Assembly (NCBI GenBank): GCA_022592445.1
Contig: JABYQR010000061.1
Coordinates: forward strand, 1 to 64,000
Source: Cytidiella melzeri
Taxonomy: Eukaryota > Basidiomycota > Agaricomycetes > Polyporales > Irpicaceae
DNA length: 64,000 bases
Direction of reading: 5' to 3'
Below the pieces are notes generated by a model. That model made no database searches. It was not told where the DNA came from and was given only the letters and a program-made list of their open reading frames with translations. Positions 1-10,990 of this stretch are shown here, in pieces (positions within the stretch are counted from its first letter, which is position 1; each line of letters begins with the position of its first letter). The position numbers and the translations under genes are program-made.

Positions 1-1280
1 ATCGCCGAAGGCGATGAGTGGAAAACAACCTTTCGCACACGTTATGGTTCGTTTGAGTGGCTTGTAATGCCATTCAGACTTTCCAATGCACCCGCGGCTT
101 TCCAACGTTTCATGAACAACATTTTCCAGGACCTCCTCGATGTTAATGTCATTGTCTACGTAGATGATATCCTTATCTTCTCCGATGATATACAGTCCCA
201 CAAGAAGCACGTCAAGGAAGTCCTACGCCGCCTCCGCAAACATGGGCTTTACGCTTGTGCTGATAAATGCGAATTTCACAAAGACACGGTAGAATACTTG
301 GGCTTTATCCTTTCCCCCGAGGGCCTCCGCATGTCCTCAGATAAGGTCCAAACCATCCTAGACTGGCCAACTCCGCGCAAGGTCAAGGACGTCCAGTCTT
401 TCCTTGGATTCGCCAATTTACATCGTTGTTTCATTCCACACTACTCGGACATCACTGTTCCTCTTACCAGACTCACGCGCAAGTCCACGACTTGGGCATG
501 GACTGAACAGTGCCAGACTGCATTTGATACTCTCAAAAAAGCCTTCACCACTGCTCCGGTTCTGGTCCAATGGAATCCCAATGCTACAATCATTGTGAAA
601 ACCAATGCCTCGGACTACGCTCTCGGCGCCATACTCTCTATCATCTCCGACAGGGAGATTCATCCGGTCGTGTTTCATTCTTGCACCTTCTCCGCACCCG
701 GACTCAACTACAATGTGCACAACAAGGAATTACTAGCAATTCATGAAGCCTTCCGAACTTGGTGTCATTACCTGGAGGGTACTCCATCTCTGATAGACGT
801 GATTACCGACCACAAGACCCTGGAGTATTTTTCGACTACAAAACTCCTCACCCGACAACAGGCTTGTTGGTCCAAATTCCTATCCAGTTTTAATCTTGTA
901 ATCCGTTTCAGACCTGGGAAACTCGGAACCAAGCCAGATGCATTAAGTAGACAATGGGACGTCTACCCTAAAGAGAGAGGTAGTGGTTATGCCAGTGTAA
1001 ACCCGCATAATTTCAAACCTATCTTCTCCTCCAAACACCTCATCGCCTCGATCCGTGCATCCGCACTCATGGAATCGACGCTCCGCAGTGTTAATATCTT
1101 TGACTCTGAAGAACTCTACAAGGATATCCTCCGGTCCCTACCCTCAGACACGTATGCTCAACAACTCCGTTCAAAACCTCTTCCTCTGAGGTGGGTTGAC
1201 GATCTGCAAGAATTGTTACTCCATGACAGCAAGATATATGTCCCGGACGTCGCTGGCCTCCGCCTCCGCGTCCTCTGCTA
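1..1280 (+). pseudogene. Outer gypsy Pol, reverse transcriptase and RNase H part (5' partial, interrupted)
   Basis: The frame is open from base 1 to the insertion point. Visible RT blocks are the FRLSNAPAAFQ segment and the catalytic YVDDILIF motif near 150-180, followed by the connection region. An RNase H domain of the gypsy type follows, with TNASDYALGA near 600-630, NKELLAI near 720 and TDHKTLEYF near 805. The PDALSR motif near 935-950 marks the end of RNase H. The protein would copy element RNA to cDNA in virus-like particles. The codon at 1279-1281 is broken by insertion of the nested LTR element. Reading across the insertion with one TGCTA copy keeps the frame and enters the integrase HHCC region at 9546. 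Confidence 0.85.
1276..1280. repeat. 5-bp target site duplication (TGCTA), left copy
   Basis: TGCTA immediately precedes the 5' LTR. The identical TGCTA stands at 9541-9545 directly after the 3' LTR, as expected for Ty3/gypsy integration. Confidence 0.95.
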
Positions 1281-1960
1281 TGTCACAGATTTTCAATGTT
1301 TCTACAAGACTTGCCTTACCAGGCAATGGTATTATTGGGAATATTTAAGCGCTTGTCAAGCGCTTATCTGGCGCTTATCAGGCGCCTATTCCGGCGCTTA
1401 TTCTCAGTGCCTATCAATTGATGTGCTGATGCGCCTCCTGTCTCTGATGCGCTGATGCGCTCCTTTCCTTATCTGTGTATCACATGATAGAACTCTCTGG
1501 AACCTTGTGGAACTTGCTGGAACTATGATGTCATAGCATAGAACATTCCATTAGATGATGTCATAGTTCTTAGAACCTTCTGGAAAAGTCTAGCCTTGTC
1601 TTAGAACAAGCTAGAACAAGTCTAGCCTTGGAGCTGGGTCATGGGGTCAGGTCATGGGGACAATTGCTATTGGTTGATTATTGAAGTGGCACCACTAGGG
1701 CATAGGGCATGCTTAGTAAGGTAGATTACTTCGCTTACTCATGTAGGTATTAGGGGTCTTAGGGTAGTACCTGGGGTCCTCCCCTTCATGTATATATAGA
1801 GGCACTCCTGAGGGCATATCCCCTCAGTCTCATCCACTCTGTTGATAAAGGACTACCTTGTACTCTTCAGTACTTCGCTCACCACACCTCTTACTCTCTA
1901 TATCTCTATCTCCCCCTCAAGTTAACCACTTATCTGGTGAGTGTAACCTTAACTGTTACA
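1281..1960 (+). repeat. 5' LTR of nested gypsy element
   Basis: The 680-bp LTR has TGT...ACA ends. I count about four differences from the 3' LTR by eye (near 1309, 1384, 1831 and 1867), roughly 99.4% identity. It contains a TATA box at 1791-1798. It also holds a run of degenerate GCGCTTATC-type repeats near 1350-1405. Confidence 0.95.
1791..1798 (+). promoter_or_regulatory. LTR TATA box
   Basis: TATATATA lies about 34 bp upstream of CAGTCTCATCCA (1825-1836). That is the segment complementary to the primer-binding site and therefore the likely start of the R region and of the transcript. The same arrangement occurs in the 3' LTR (9371-9378) and the solo LTR. Confidence 0.7.
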
Positions 1961-1962
1961 TT

Positions 1963-1974
1963 TGGATAAGACTG
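1963..1974 (+). other. Self-complementary primer-binding site (Tf1/sushi type)
   Basis: TGGATAAGACTG begins two bases after the 5' LTR, where a tRNA primer site normally sits. Its reverse complement, CAGTCTTATCCA, occurs exactly in the 3' LTR at 9405-9416 and in the solo LTR. In the 5' LTR it occurs with one mismatch at 1825-1836. The match sits about 34 bp after the TATA box, where transcription should start. This is the arrangement known from Tf1 and sushi elements, in which the 5' end of the transcript folds back and primes reverse transcription. Confidence 0.75.
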
Positions 1975-2540
1975 CCCCTACTCCCTCACGTCTCTGGACG
2001 TGCTGGAGGTTTCTTTCCCCTTTCTTCTAGGTCTTGTGCCTGTGCGTGGGCCCCTTTACAAATCCTCTAGAAATAGAGGTAGCCGGACCATAGGCTTTAA
2101 GTGGTAGTCATGTCTAGGCTTTGCCTTGATGTGCACAACTTGAATCACCCTCTCGCCCGACGCTCCTAGAGCTGATCAGAGCAGGGGTTGGCACTATGCC
2201 AACATGATGAAAGTGTGCCTCCCCACAGGCGATAGTGGAGTCTGGTGTCAGGCAGCTTGTTATAAGAGCTAGACAACAGGACTAGAAACCCATGAGTGCC
2301 TAGGCACGTAGACGGGTAACTTGTTCTGGCCGGACTTAGGGTCAGTGTAATACTGATCCGCCAACCATTTGCCGCATGGGTGGAACCATGACGGAGATCC
2401 TTACACCACCGGACCTGGAGAGAGAGTCCAGGCCGAAGCCGGCACTACCCCACGCACACACAGGACCTCTCCTTTATGGAGATTTGTTCCGCACATCACT
2501 GAGCTGTCAAGCTCATCACACTTTGTCACACACAGTCACC

Positions 2541-3320
2541 ATGCCCATCTCCCGCTTCATTGCTGCTAAGTCTGGTCGCAAGACCCCTTACTCCATCCCC
2601 GTCCGCAATGAAGTCACCGGACTTCAGGAACGCCTCACCGTCTCCAAGGAGACACTCGACAAGTTCAAGGACGCTGGCAAGCCTCGCTGGCTCAAATACC
2701 CCGATAACAAGCCTCTCATCAAGAGGATTGACCTCGAAGAGCAGGCTCGCACCACCATTGAACATGAGGAGGACCAAGACCGCATGAGAAAGGTCTCCCA
2801 CCTCATGTCTCAACTAAGTCTTCTCGACCGGATCGAGAAGCAGGAGAAGGAACAGGCTGAAAAGCTTACCCTTCTCCAGCGTATCGAAGAGCGCAACCAA
2901 CGCGCTTACATTCCCACTCCCAATCCGCTCCCTGCCTCTCTCCACTTCCGAAAGACGAAGCTTATGCTTTGTCAACAGGAGTTCGAACCCATGATCACAG
3001 CAGCCTGTCAAAGGCTTGAGCCTGTGCTCAACAAGCTGAACGCCTCTTTCGCAAGTGGTGGCCAATCTTCGGATGCACGGCTCAACACTCGTCGCGAAAA
3101 TGTTCAGCTGCTGATTGGTCGGGTCTACATGGTAGAACAGTGGTTCAAGGAGAACCATACAGACAAGATGTTGAATAGGGAATGGAGAATGTTGAAAAAG
3201 GACTTGAAGAGCTTAGGAAGGATTAGTTTCGTGGATATACATCGGAGATGGGGTTACATCTTAGAGCTACTAGAAGGACTGTTTGATATGAACGCCTTTG
3301 TATATGCGGAAATGGAATAA
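2541..3320 (+). CDS. Unknown ORF upstream of gag in nested gypsy element (259 aa)
   Basis: The frame is open without introns. The ATG at 2541 has a good context (CACCATGCCC), although the frame is open further upstream to 2376. The middle of the protein (residues about 85-125) is rich in E, K, Q and L in a heptad-like pattern and may form a coiled coil. The remainder is helical-looking with no enzyme motif I recognise. It lies between the primer-binding site and gag (3491). It could be an accessory or gag-like protein, or a captured gene. Unlike gag and pol in the same copy it has no stop or frameshift, which argues that it is real. Function unknown. Confidence 0.55.
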   Translation: MPISRFIAAKSGRKTPYSIPVRNEVTGLQERLTVSKETLDKFKDAGKPRWLKYPDNKPLIKRIDLEEQARTTIEHEEDQDRMRKVSHLMSQLSLLDRIEKQEKEQAEKLTLLQRIEERNQRAYIPTPNPLPASLHFRKTKLMLCQQEFEPMITAACQRLEPVLNKLNASFASGGQSSDARLNTRRENVQLLIGRVYMVEQWFKENHTDKMLNREWRMLKKDLKSLGRISFVDIHRRWGYILELLEGLFDMNAFVYAEME

Positions 3321-3490
3321 AATGTATGGGCTGACAAGCCTCATTTTACTTGGTGACAACTTCCTGAAAAGGATTTAATGTGTGAAAACAACTCTGACAA
3401 GAGTTCAATGTGTGAAAAGTGGTGTTTCTCTTCTTCTTATACTAGAAATAGTATTTTGCTTATCCTTTGCTAACTAAGAAATTAGAAGCA

Positions 3491-4640
3491 ATGGCCACTC
3501 AATCCAACGCAGGATCCAACGCTGCCCCCGCTGCCGCCAACCTCACCCATTCTGTTCCTTTTGGGAAAATCACTCCCATTGTTTATAACCCTTCGGTTGA
3601 GAATTTTGAGCAGCACATTTTCCATAACCTCACTACAGCCCAAAGGGCCTTCACCCGCACAATTGAGGGTGAAGCGACTACGACCATTGTTCACAATATG
3701 ATGAATTAGATGGTTCTCATATGGAACACTCAGCTGTCGTTGTTGGAGGATAACCTCCAGGAATACGTTGACAAGGTCGCTCAAGACCTTTATTCGCAGT
3801 GCGCTGCTGACACCCAAGTCCAGCGCATGGACACTGACCTGGATATGGTCAAAACGACGATCACAAATGTGGTCAACCAGATTAATCAGCTTCCCTTGTC
3901 TCAAGGACAAGGAGGATCTTCGCGCCAGCCCAAGATTGGCGAACCTCCGGAATTCAACGGCACTGACGGCAAGGTCAAGTTCAACGAGTGGTTGAACAAG
4001 ATCTCTCTGTGGCTTGTCCACGAGAATGTTGCTACTGACAGGCAACGTATTGCCGTCGCGATGAACCGGCTCTCAGGCGCGGCGGCTCAATACATGGAGC
4101 CATGGATCAAGAAGATGACGAAGGGTCAGACAATAGGAACGTGGGAAGAGTTCGAAAACGAGCTCAAAGTACAATACGGTCAACGGGACGACAAGGAGGG
4201 CGCTCAAAGGAGCTTAACGCCTTGTTTAACAACACGGATCTAGCGCACAAGAACTTCGTCAAGTACGCGGAACGCTTCCGTACGCTTGGCAGGCTTTCTG
4301 GATACGAGGACAACTTGCTCATTCACAAGCTCAAGCACGTCATCGAGAAGGACATGAGGCTCGTCATGATTGGGAAAGACGAAAATCAAATCCCTACCAC
4401 ATGGCCTCATTCCTTGACCTCTTGCTTGACATCCACAAGAAGGTCTATCCGGAGAAAGCACAGGGCCAGATCTTTGCAAAGGAGAAGGATACGTCCACTC
4501 CATGGAGGTGGACGCGGCGGACAAAAAGAAGAAGAAGAATGAGAAGCGGAACAAGGGCAAAGGCAAAGAGGTGAACTCGACTGAAAAGTCGGAGAAGTTC
4601 TGCCACATCCACAAGTCAAAGGACATAACACGGATGAGTG
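3491..4640 (+). pseudogene. Gag of nested gypsy element, broken
   Basis: The frame starts at ATG 3491 and is stopped in frame by TAG at 3707-3709. It continues in the same frame to about 4210, where a frameshift occurs. A gypsy-type capsid core is visible from about 3930 to 4400, including the KFNEWLNKISLWL segment and the RFRTLGRLSGYEDN segment near 4270-4310. A basic linker and a CX2H-type zinc-knuckle remnant (FCHIHKSKG, then TDEC in another frame) lie at about 4595-4640. Gag would form the particle shell and bind RNA. The stop and at least two frameshifts mean this copy cannot make a full protein. Confidence 0.75.
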
Positions 4641-4989
4641 CAACCTCAATGGCCTGAAGAAGAAGCCCGATGAAAGAAGAAGGAGGGAAGAAGGATGGAA
4701 AGTCTTCGGCGCCGAAGAAGATTCGGGCAGCAGATGCCAAGGACTCAGGAACGGACAGCGAGGCAGAACCCCTAAAGCCTCGTCGTCTAAGACAAAAAAC
4801 GTTAATACCGCGCGCCTAGAGTTGGCGGCTCATATAGAGGAGGTTCCAACTGAAGATGATGAACCTTCGACTCCTCACCCGTCCCCTGACAAGGGTAAAG
4901 GGAAAAAGCCGACCAAGGGCAAGGATTTTTTCCGAAGTGTCATGTGACTCCCTGCGAACATGAACGCTTAGGCCCTGATACCCTCGATC

Positions 4990-7900
4990 TTTGTACCGTA
5001 GATACTGTCAAAAATGTAGCGCGTTCAAAGAATTCATTTTTTCTACCGGTTACAATTTGGGTATATGGAAAGAAAGTGCAGGTGAAGCTCTGGTAGATTC
5101 AGGAGCCACAACCACGTTCATCAGTAAGTCAGTGGTTGAAAGTAACAATCTGGTAACAAATCAACTGGCATCACCGTTTAACGTCATCAACGTCGACGGT
5201 ACTCCCAATAAAGATGGTCAAATCACTCACTCAGTACGTGCATACCTAGAAATAGGTTCGCACCGAGCAAGACAACACATGCTCGTCACTGATCTCGGTA
5301 GTAAACAAATGATTATCGGGATGACCTTCTTACGCCGCCACAATCCGGAGATAGATTGGGCAAATGGCGAGTGGAGATTTACCAGATGTCCTGAACTCTG
5401 TGCCCCAAGAGCTCGTAAAAACATCACTGTAACTCAAGAAGAGATCGATGAACTTGAGTTACCTAAGGGACGTTCGGTGTCAGACAACCTGGACGGAATA
5501 GGAAAGTCGACCCGGACAACCCTCACATCCACTGGATCGACTTAGACGATCCAGAAGACCAAGAAATAGCAGAAATAATCGCTGAACTTTCTGGAAAGGA
5601 AGATGAGGGCTTTGAAGACGGCTTTGACGAACAAGAATCCGTCAATTGGAAACCATTAGTACCAAAATATCTATGGGAATTTGGTGACGTCTTTTCAAAG
5701 AAAAAATCAGAGCGCATGCCGTTACGCAAACCGTACGATCACGCGATCGAATTTGAGGAAGGTGCCTCCCTTCCCAAAGCGGCTAAACTATACCCGCTGT
5801 CTCCAATGGAAAAGAATTCTCTAGATCAATGGATCGAAGAGGAACTCCGAAAAGGTTACATCCGCAAATCGAAAAGTCCGATTGCAGCACCTGTGTTCTT
5901 CGTCAAGAAGAAAGATGGCTCGTTGCGCCTTGTGCAAGACTACCGAAAACTGAACGACATCACGGTGAAAAACCGGTACCCCATACCTCGCATCAACGAT
6001 TTAATCAATTCGTTAAGCAAGGCTAAGGTCTTCTCAAAGATTGATCTTAGATGGGGATACAATAACGTTCGCATCCGAAAGGGTGACGAATGGAAGACGG
6101 CGTTCATCACACACCGTGGCCTTTTCGAAGCCAAGGTGATGTATTTGGTTTCAGCAACGCACCTGCGACGTTCCAAGCCATGATGAATGAAATTCTGAGT
6201 GATTTGATCTTAGAAGGACATGTCATGGTGTATCTCGACGACATCCTCATCTTCACTGAAGACAAGAAGGAAAACCGTCGTATCACACAGGAAGTGCTCA
6301 AGCGTCTACGCGAGAACGATCTATTTGCCAAACCGGAAAAATGCTTTTTTGAAAAAGATCGCATTGAGTACCTAGGCATGATCATTTCTCACAGACACAT
6401 CGAGATGGATCCAGCCAAACTCACCGGAGTTACTGAGTGGCCGCGACCTGAAAAGGTTAAGCAAGTCCAAGCCTTCTTAGGCTTCGCCAACTTCTATCGG
6501 CGTTTCATTAAGGACTTTGCTAAACATGCGAAACCGCTCACTATTCTTACAAAGAAGGACCAACCCTGGATCTGGAAAGATGCTCAGGAACAGGCCTTCC
6601 AAAGTCTGAAACAGGCTTTTACGTCAGCACCCATTCTGAGGATACCAGATGACAAAACCCTTTCCGTCTGGAAACAGACGCTAGCGACTTTGCTACAGGA
6701 GCGGTATTATCACAACTGGATCCAGCTGACAAGCTGTGGCATCCAGTAGCCTTCTACTCTAAATCACTCAACGTTCATGAACGTAATTATGAGATATACG
6801 ATAAAGAGTTGTTGGCTATTATCCGCGCCCTGGAAGAGTATCGTCAACATCTGGAGGGACATCCGATTACCGTAGAAATATGGTCGGATCACCAAAACCT
6901 GACATATTTCAGGAATGCCCAGAAGCTGACTCGGAGACAAGCGCGATGGGCGTTATACCTCACGTGATTTAATTTCGTGCTCCGGCACAAACCCGGAAAG
7001 ACCATGCTTACCGCAGATCCTCTGTCCAGGAGGCCAGATCATGAAGAGGGGGTAAATTCCGATAACGAGGACAAAATTCTCCTTAAACCCGAGTTTTTTG
7101 CCATCTCTGCTATCGAAAACTCTCATGACTCGCCTATCAACGATGATGAAATCCTAAGACGGGTCAAGGAAGCACTCATGAACGACGAAGTTACCAAGGA
7201 CTATCAGCAGTTACTTAACTCTGGTCCTAGGGAGTTCAAGAAATCACTAGAGGAATGGAATTTTGAGAACGGATTACTCCTATACCGTGGAAAAGTCTAC
7301 ATCCCCAAAGATCAGAAATTAGATCTGAGACGCCAAATCATCCAGATGCATCACGATCTACCTTCTGCCGGACATCCTGGCAGATGGAAAACGTATGAAC
7401 TGATCTCGAGAAACTACTGGTGGCCAGGTTTAACCACTGATGTCAAGAAATACGTGACAGGCTGTGACACATGTCAGCGGATGAAGACTCGTCCGCAACA
7501 GCCTTATGGACCACTCATCCCTAATCTGGTTCCGGCCGAACCATGGGATATCATGACTGTCGATTGATTACCCAGTTACCGGAGTCTGATGGCTTCAATG
7601 CTATCTGCGTAGTCGTAGACCGCCTCACTAAAAGGGCGCACTTCTTCCCTATTGTAAACGAGTTCTCGGCAAAAGATCTTGCAGCTCTACTCTATGAGAG
7701 AGTTTGGACCCTTCACGGGTTACCTTTGCAGATCATTTCCGACCGAGGTCCACAATTCGCAGCAGATTTATTCCAGGAATGGTGTAAAATGCTAGGGATA
7801 GAATCTACGATGACTACTGCATATCATCCGCAGACTGATGGTCAAACTGAACGAGTTAATCAAACGCTCGAACAGTACCTGCGTTGTTACGTTGATCAAC

Positions 7901-8623
7901 TACACGACAACTGGGCTAGACTGCTCAGCTTGGCTGAGTTCGCATACAACAATGCAGCGCACGAGGGAACTAAGCACTCGCCTTTCTACCTCGAATACGG
8001 CAGACACCCTAGAGCTGGTCCAACGCTCACTAAGGACCTGAAAAGGTCTGACATGAATGACATCATGTGGAACCGCTTGCAAGCTCAAGAGCATGCTAAA
8101 GCGGCGTTACAACTTGCGGCTGAACGCATGAAATGGTACTATGACAAGCACGTTCAGAAGGTCCCTTCAACGAAGGCGATCAGGTCATGCTAGATCTGAG
8201 AGACTACCAAAAATCTGGACATAAGCTGTCAGCCAAGTACTATGGCCCATTCAAGATTGCTGAAAAGCTCTCGCCGGTCACATTCAGACTGGAATGGCCC
8301 GAACGTTCACCAAGGATACATCCTGTATTCCATGCAAGCAAGTTAGTACCGTACAACAACCTGAATTCGAAGGCCAAAAGCTGGAGATGCCTCCGCCAGA
8401 TATCATCGACGGAGAAGAAGAATACGAAGTCGAGAAGATTCTCAAGTCAAGACGTACAGGTCGTGCCAAAAAGCTTCAGTATTACATACGCTGGAAAGGC
8501 TACGGACCAAACGACGACACGTGGGAACCTGTAGAAAACATCACGCACGCTCAAGAAGCGATCAAGAAATTCTACGACGATCATCCCCGAGCTATTCGCT
8601 CAGCTACGATTTACTGTGTATAA
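4990..8623 (+). pseudogene. Pol of nested gypsy element: protease, RT, RNase H, integrase, chromodomain (broken)
   Basis: Aspartic protease: DSGATTTF near 5095-5118. RT: from about 5716 with the VQDYRKLN segment, a frameshift near 6140, then catalytic YLDD near 6231-6242. RNase H: about 6680-6960, with a stop at 6748 and another near 6965. Integrase: zinc-binding H and C residues about 7340-7485, a frameshift at about 7565 beside the first catalytic Asp, second catalytic Asp in IISDRGPQF near 7735-7760, and YHPQTDGQTERVNQT near 7820-7865. A frameshift follows near 8185. The C-terminal chromodomain (8423-8590, YEVEKIL ... WKGYGPNDDTWEP) would guide insertion to marked chromatin. The breaks make this copy non-autonomous. 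Confidence 0.85.
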
Positions 8624-8845
8624 AGTTACGAACAACACACCAAGGATCATCCACGATCCAATGACGCAACCGAGGAGGGTACGGACTAGACTACCATCAG
8701 CCAATGAGGTGTGAACCCCGTCAGGGGCGTCGGTAGAAGCCGCTAGAGTCACTCAGAATTGCTTAGGCACCCTCTTGACAATGGTGAAAAAGTGGACTCA
8801 ATGACCAAGGTGTTCGTTCAAAACTCTTTGCACGGAGTTCAAAGC

Positions 8846-8860
8846 AAGAAGGGGGGGTAA
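8846..8860 (+). other. Polypurine tract of nested gypsy element
   Basis: AAGAAGGGGGGGTAA directly abuts the 3' LTR, the expected position and composition of the plus-strand primer. Confidence 0.85.
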
Positions 8861-9540
8861 TGTCACAGATTTTCAATGTTTCTACAAGACTTGCCTTACC
8901 AGGCAACGGTATTATTGGGAATATTTAAGCGCTTGTCAAGCGCTTATCTGGCGCTTATCAGGCACCTATTCCGGCGCTTATTCTCAGTGCCTATCAATTG
9001 ATGTGCTGATGCGCCTCCTGTCTCTGATGCGCTGATGCGCTCCTTTCCTTATCTGTGTATCACATGATAGAACTCTCTGGAACCTTGTGGAACTTGCTGG
9101 AACTATGATGTCATAGCATAGAACATTCCATTAGATGATGTCATAGTTCTTAGAACCTTCTGGAAAAGTCTAGCCTTGTCTTAGAACAAGCTAGAACAAG
9201 TCTAGCCTTGGAGCTGGGTCATGGGGTCAGGTCATGGGGACAATTGCTATTGGTTGATTATTGAAGTGGCACCACTAGGGCATAGGGCATGCTTAGTAAG
9301 GTAGATTACTTCGCTTACTCATGTAGGTATTAGGGGTCTTAGGGTAGTACCTGGGGTCCTCCCCTTCATGTATATATAGAGGCACTCCTGAGGGCATATC
9401 CCCTCAGTCTTATCCACTCTGTTGATAAAGGACTACCTTGTACTCTCCAGTACTTCGCTCACCACACCTCTTACTCTCTATATCTCTATCTCCCCCTCAA
9501 GTTAACCACTTATCTGGTGAGTGTAACCTTAACTGTTACA
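8861..9540 (+). repeat. 3' LTR of nested gypsy element
   Basis: 680 bp, same ends and length as the 5' LTR. It retains the exact 12-base match to the primer-binding site at 9405-9416. Confidence 0.95.
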
Positions 9541-9545
9541 TGCTA
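9541..9545. repeat. 5-bp target site duplication (TGCTA), right copy
   Basis: Identical to 1276-1280. It marks the right edge of the nested element and the point where the outer Pol frame resumes. Confidence 0.95.
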
Positions 9546-10836
9546 CAGACACGATCACCTCTTATCAGGTCACTACGGGGTTAGTAAGACACTAGCCCTG
9601 GTCCAAAGAGAGTTCTCATGGCCAAAACTCCGAACCTTTGTACAAGATTACTTCAAGTCTTGCACGACTTGTAAACAATCAAAGGCTCCGAGACATAAGC
9701 CGTATGGTACGGTCCAACAACTCCCAGTCCCGACGCGCCCTTGGGATTCTATTTCTATGGATTTCATCGAGCAACTCCCAGACTCCGCAGGCTTTACAGC
9801 CATACTCGTTATTGTGGACCGCCTCAGTAAACAAGGCATATTCATCCCCACATACAACACAATAGACTCTGCGGGTTTGGCTAAACTATTCGTCCTTCAT
9901 GTCTTTTCCACGCATGGAGTCCCTTCTCACTGCACCTCCGACCAGGGCACGGAGTTTGTTTCACGGTTCTTCAGAGCCTTAGGACAGGCTTTGGACATGA
10001 ACCTCCACTTCACCTCCGGTTATCACCCCGAAGCAGATGGTCAGACAGAAAGGACCAACCAAACCCTTGAGCAATACCTCCGCGCATACTGCAACTACCA
10101 GCAAGACAACTGGTCGGACTTGCTACCTCTCGCGGAGTTCGCTTTTGACAACGTCCCTAGCGCAACTACCGGCATTTCTCCCTTCTTCGCAAACAAAGGC
10201 TACCATCCCAACATCACCATACACCCCAGACGTAGTCTTGCCTCCGCACGCGCTCATTAACTTGCCGTTAACCTCGAGGACTTACACGAATACTTGAAAG
10301 AAAGCATGCGCGAAGCCCAACTCTGATATCAAGGTCCCGCCAACGCTGCACAAAAAGCGCCTCCGCAATGGGATGTCGGAGATTGCGTCTTTGTCAAAGC
10401 AAAGTACTTCAACACCACACGACCGTCTAAGAAACTTGCCGAGAAGTATCTCAGAACTTTCGAGATTATTGGACGCGTTGGTCCGCAATCCTTCACGCTC
10501 AATCTTCCTGACGCAATGCGAGCAGTACATCCAGTCTACCACGTCTCTATGTTAGAGTCACACACACCCAGAAAAATCCCCGACAGAGTCCCATCACCAC
10601 CTCCGCCAGTTGAAATCAATGGAGAAATCAAATACAAGATCGCGGAGGTACTCAACTCTAAACTTGATTGCCAACGCCGCACATGTCCGCTTCTCTACCT
10701 AGTCCGATGGCTAGGATATGAGGGAACAGACAAAGAAACTTCATGGGTTCTAGCTACGGAGATGGATGGCGCTCCAGAAGCCATTGCCAATTTTCACAAC
10801 CGTTATCCAAAGAAACCTGGACCTTTACCTTTGTAA
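9546..10836 (+). pseudogene. Outer gypsy Pol, integrase and chromodomain part (broken)
   Basis: Continues the 1-1280 frame across one target copy. The HHCC zinc finger comes first (HLLSGHYGV ... CTTCKQSK, about 9550-9680). The integrase core follows, with catalytic Asp in ISMDFIEQL near 9750-9770, Asp in CTSDQGTEF near 9935-9960 and Glu in the ADGQTERTNQTL segment near 10035-10065. In-frame TAA at 10258-10260 and TGA near 10324 break the region between core and C-terminus. The frame then continues to a chromodomain (about 10636-10800, including LYLVRWLGYEGTD and SWVLATEM) and ends at 10836. All catalytic residues remain, so decay is limited to these nonsense changes plus the nested insertion. 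Confidence 0.85.
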
Positions 10837-10990
10837 TTATCTGTTTGTTTGTTTCATTATCCTTATATCATCTCTGCACTTCCGCAACTCCTCAAATCCC
10901 CACACATTCATGCTTCATAACAAAAGTGCAAGGACAACGTTGGAGGTTTCATTCATAGTATACAATAAACAAGAAAAGAAAAAAACTACT

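Larger units (their letters stand above)
1281..9540 (+). mobile_element. Nested Ty3/gypsy chromovirus, complete LTR to LTR
   Basis: The element is 8260 bp and is bounded by two 680-bp LTRs that start TGTCACAG and end CTGTTACA. It is flanked by TGCTA target duplications. Between the LTRs in order are a self-priming primer-binding site, an ORF of unknown role, gag, protease, RT, RNase H, integrase and chromodomain, then a polypurine tract. The chromodomain places it among chromoviruses, and the self-priming site suggests the Tf1/sushi lineage. Gag and Pol carry several frameshifts and stops, so the copy is not autonomous. Confidence 0.93.
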
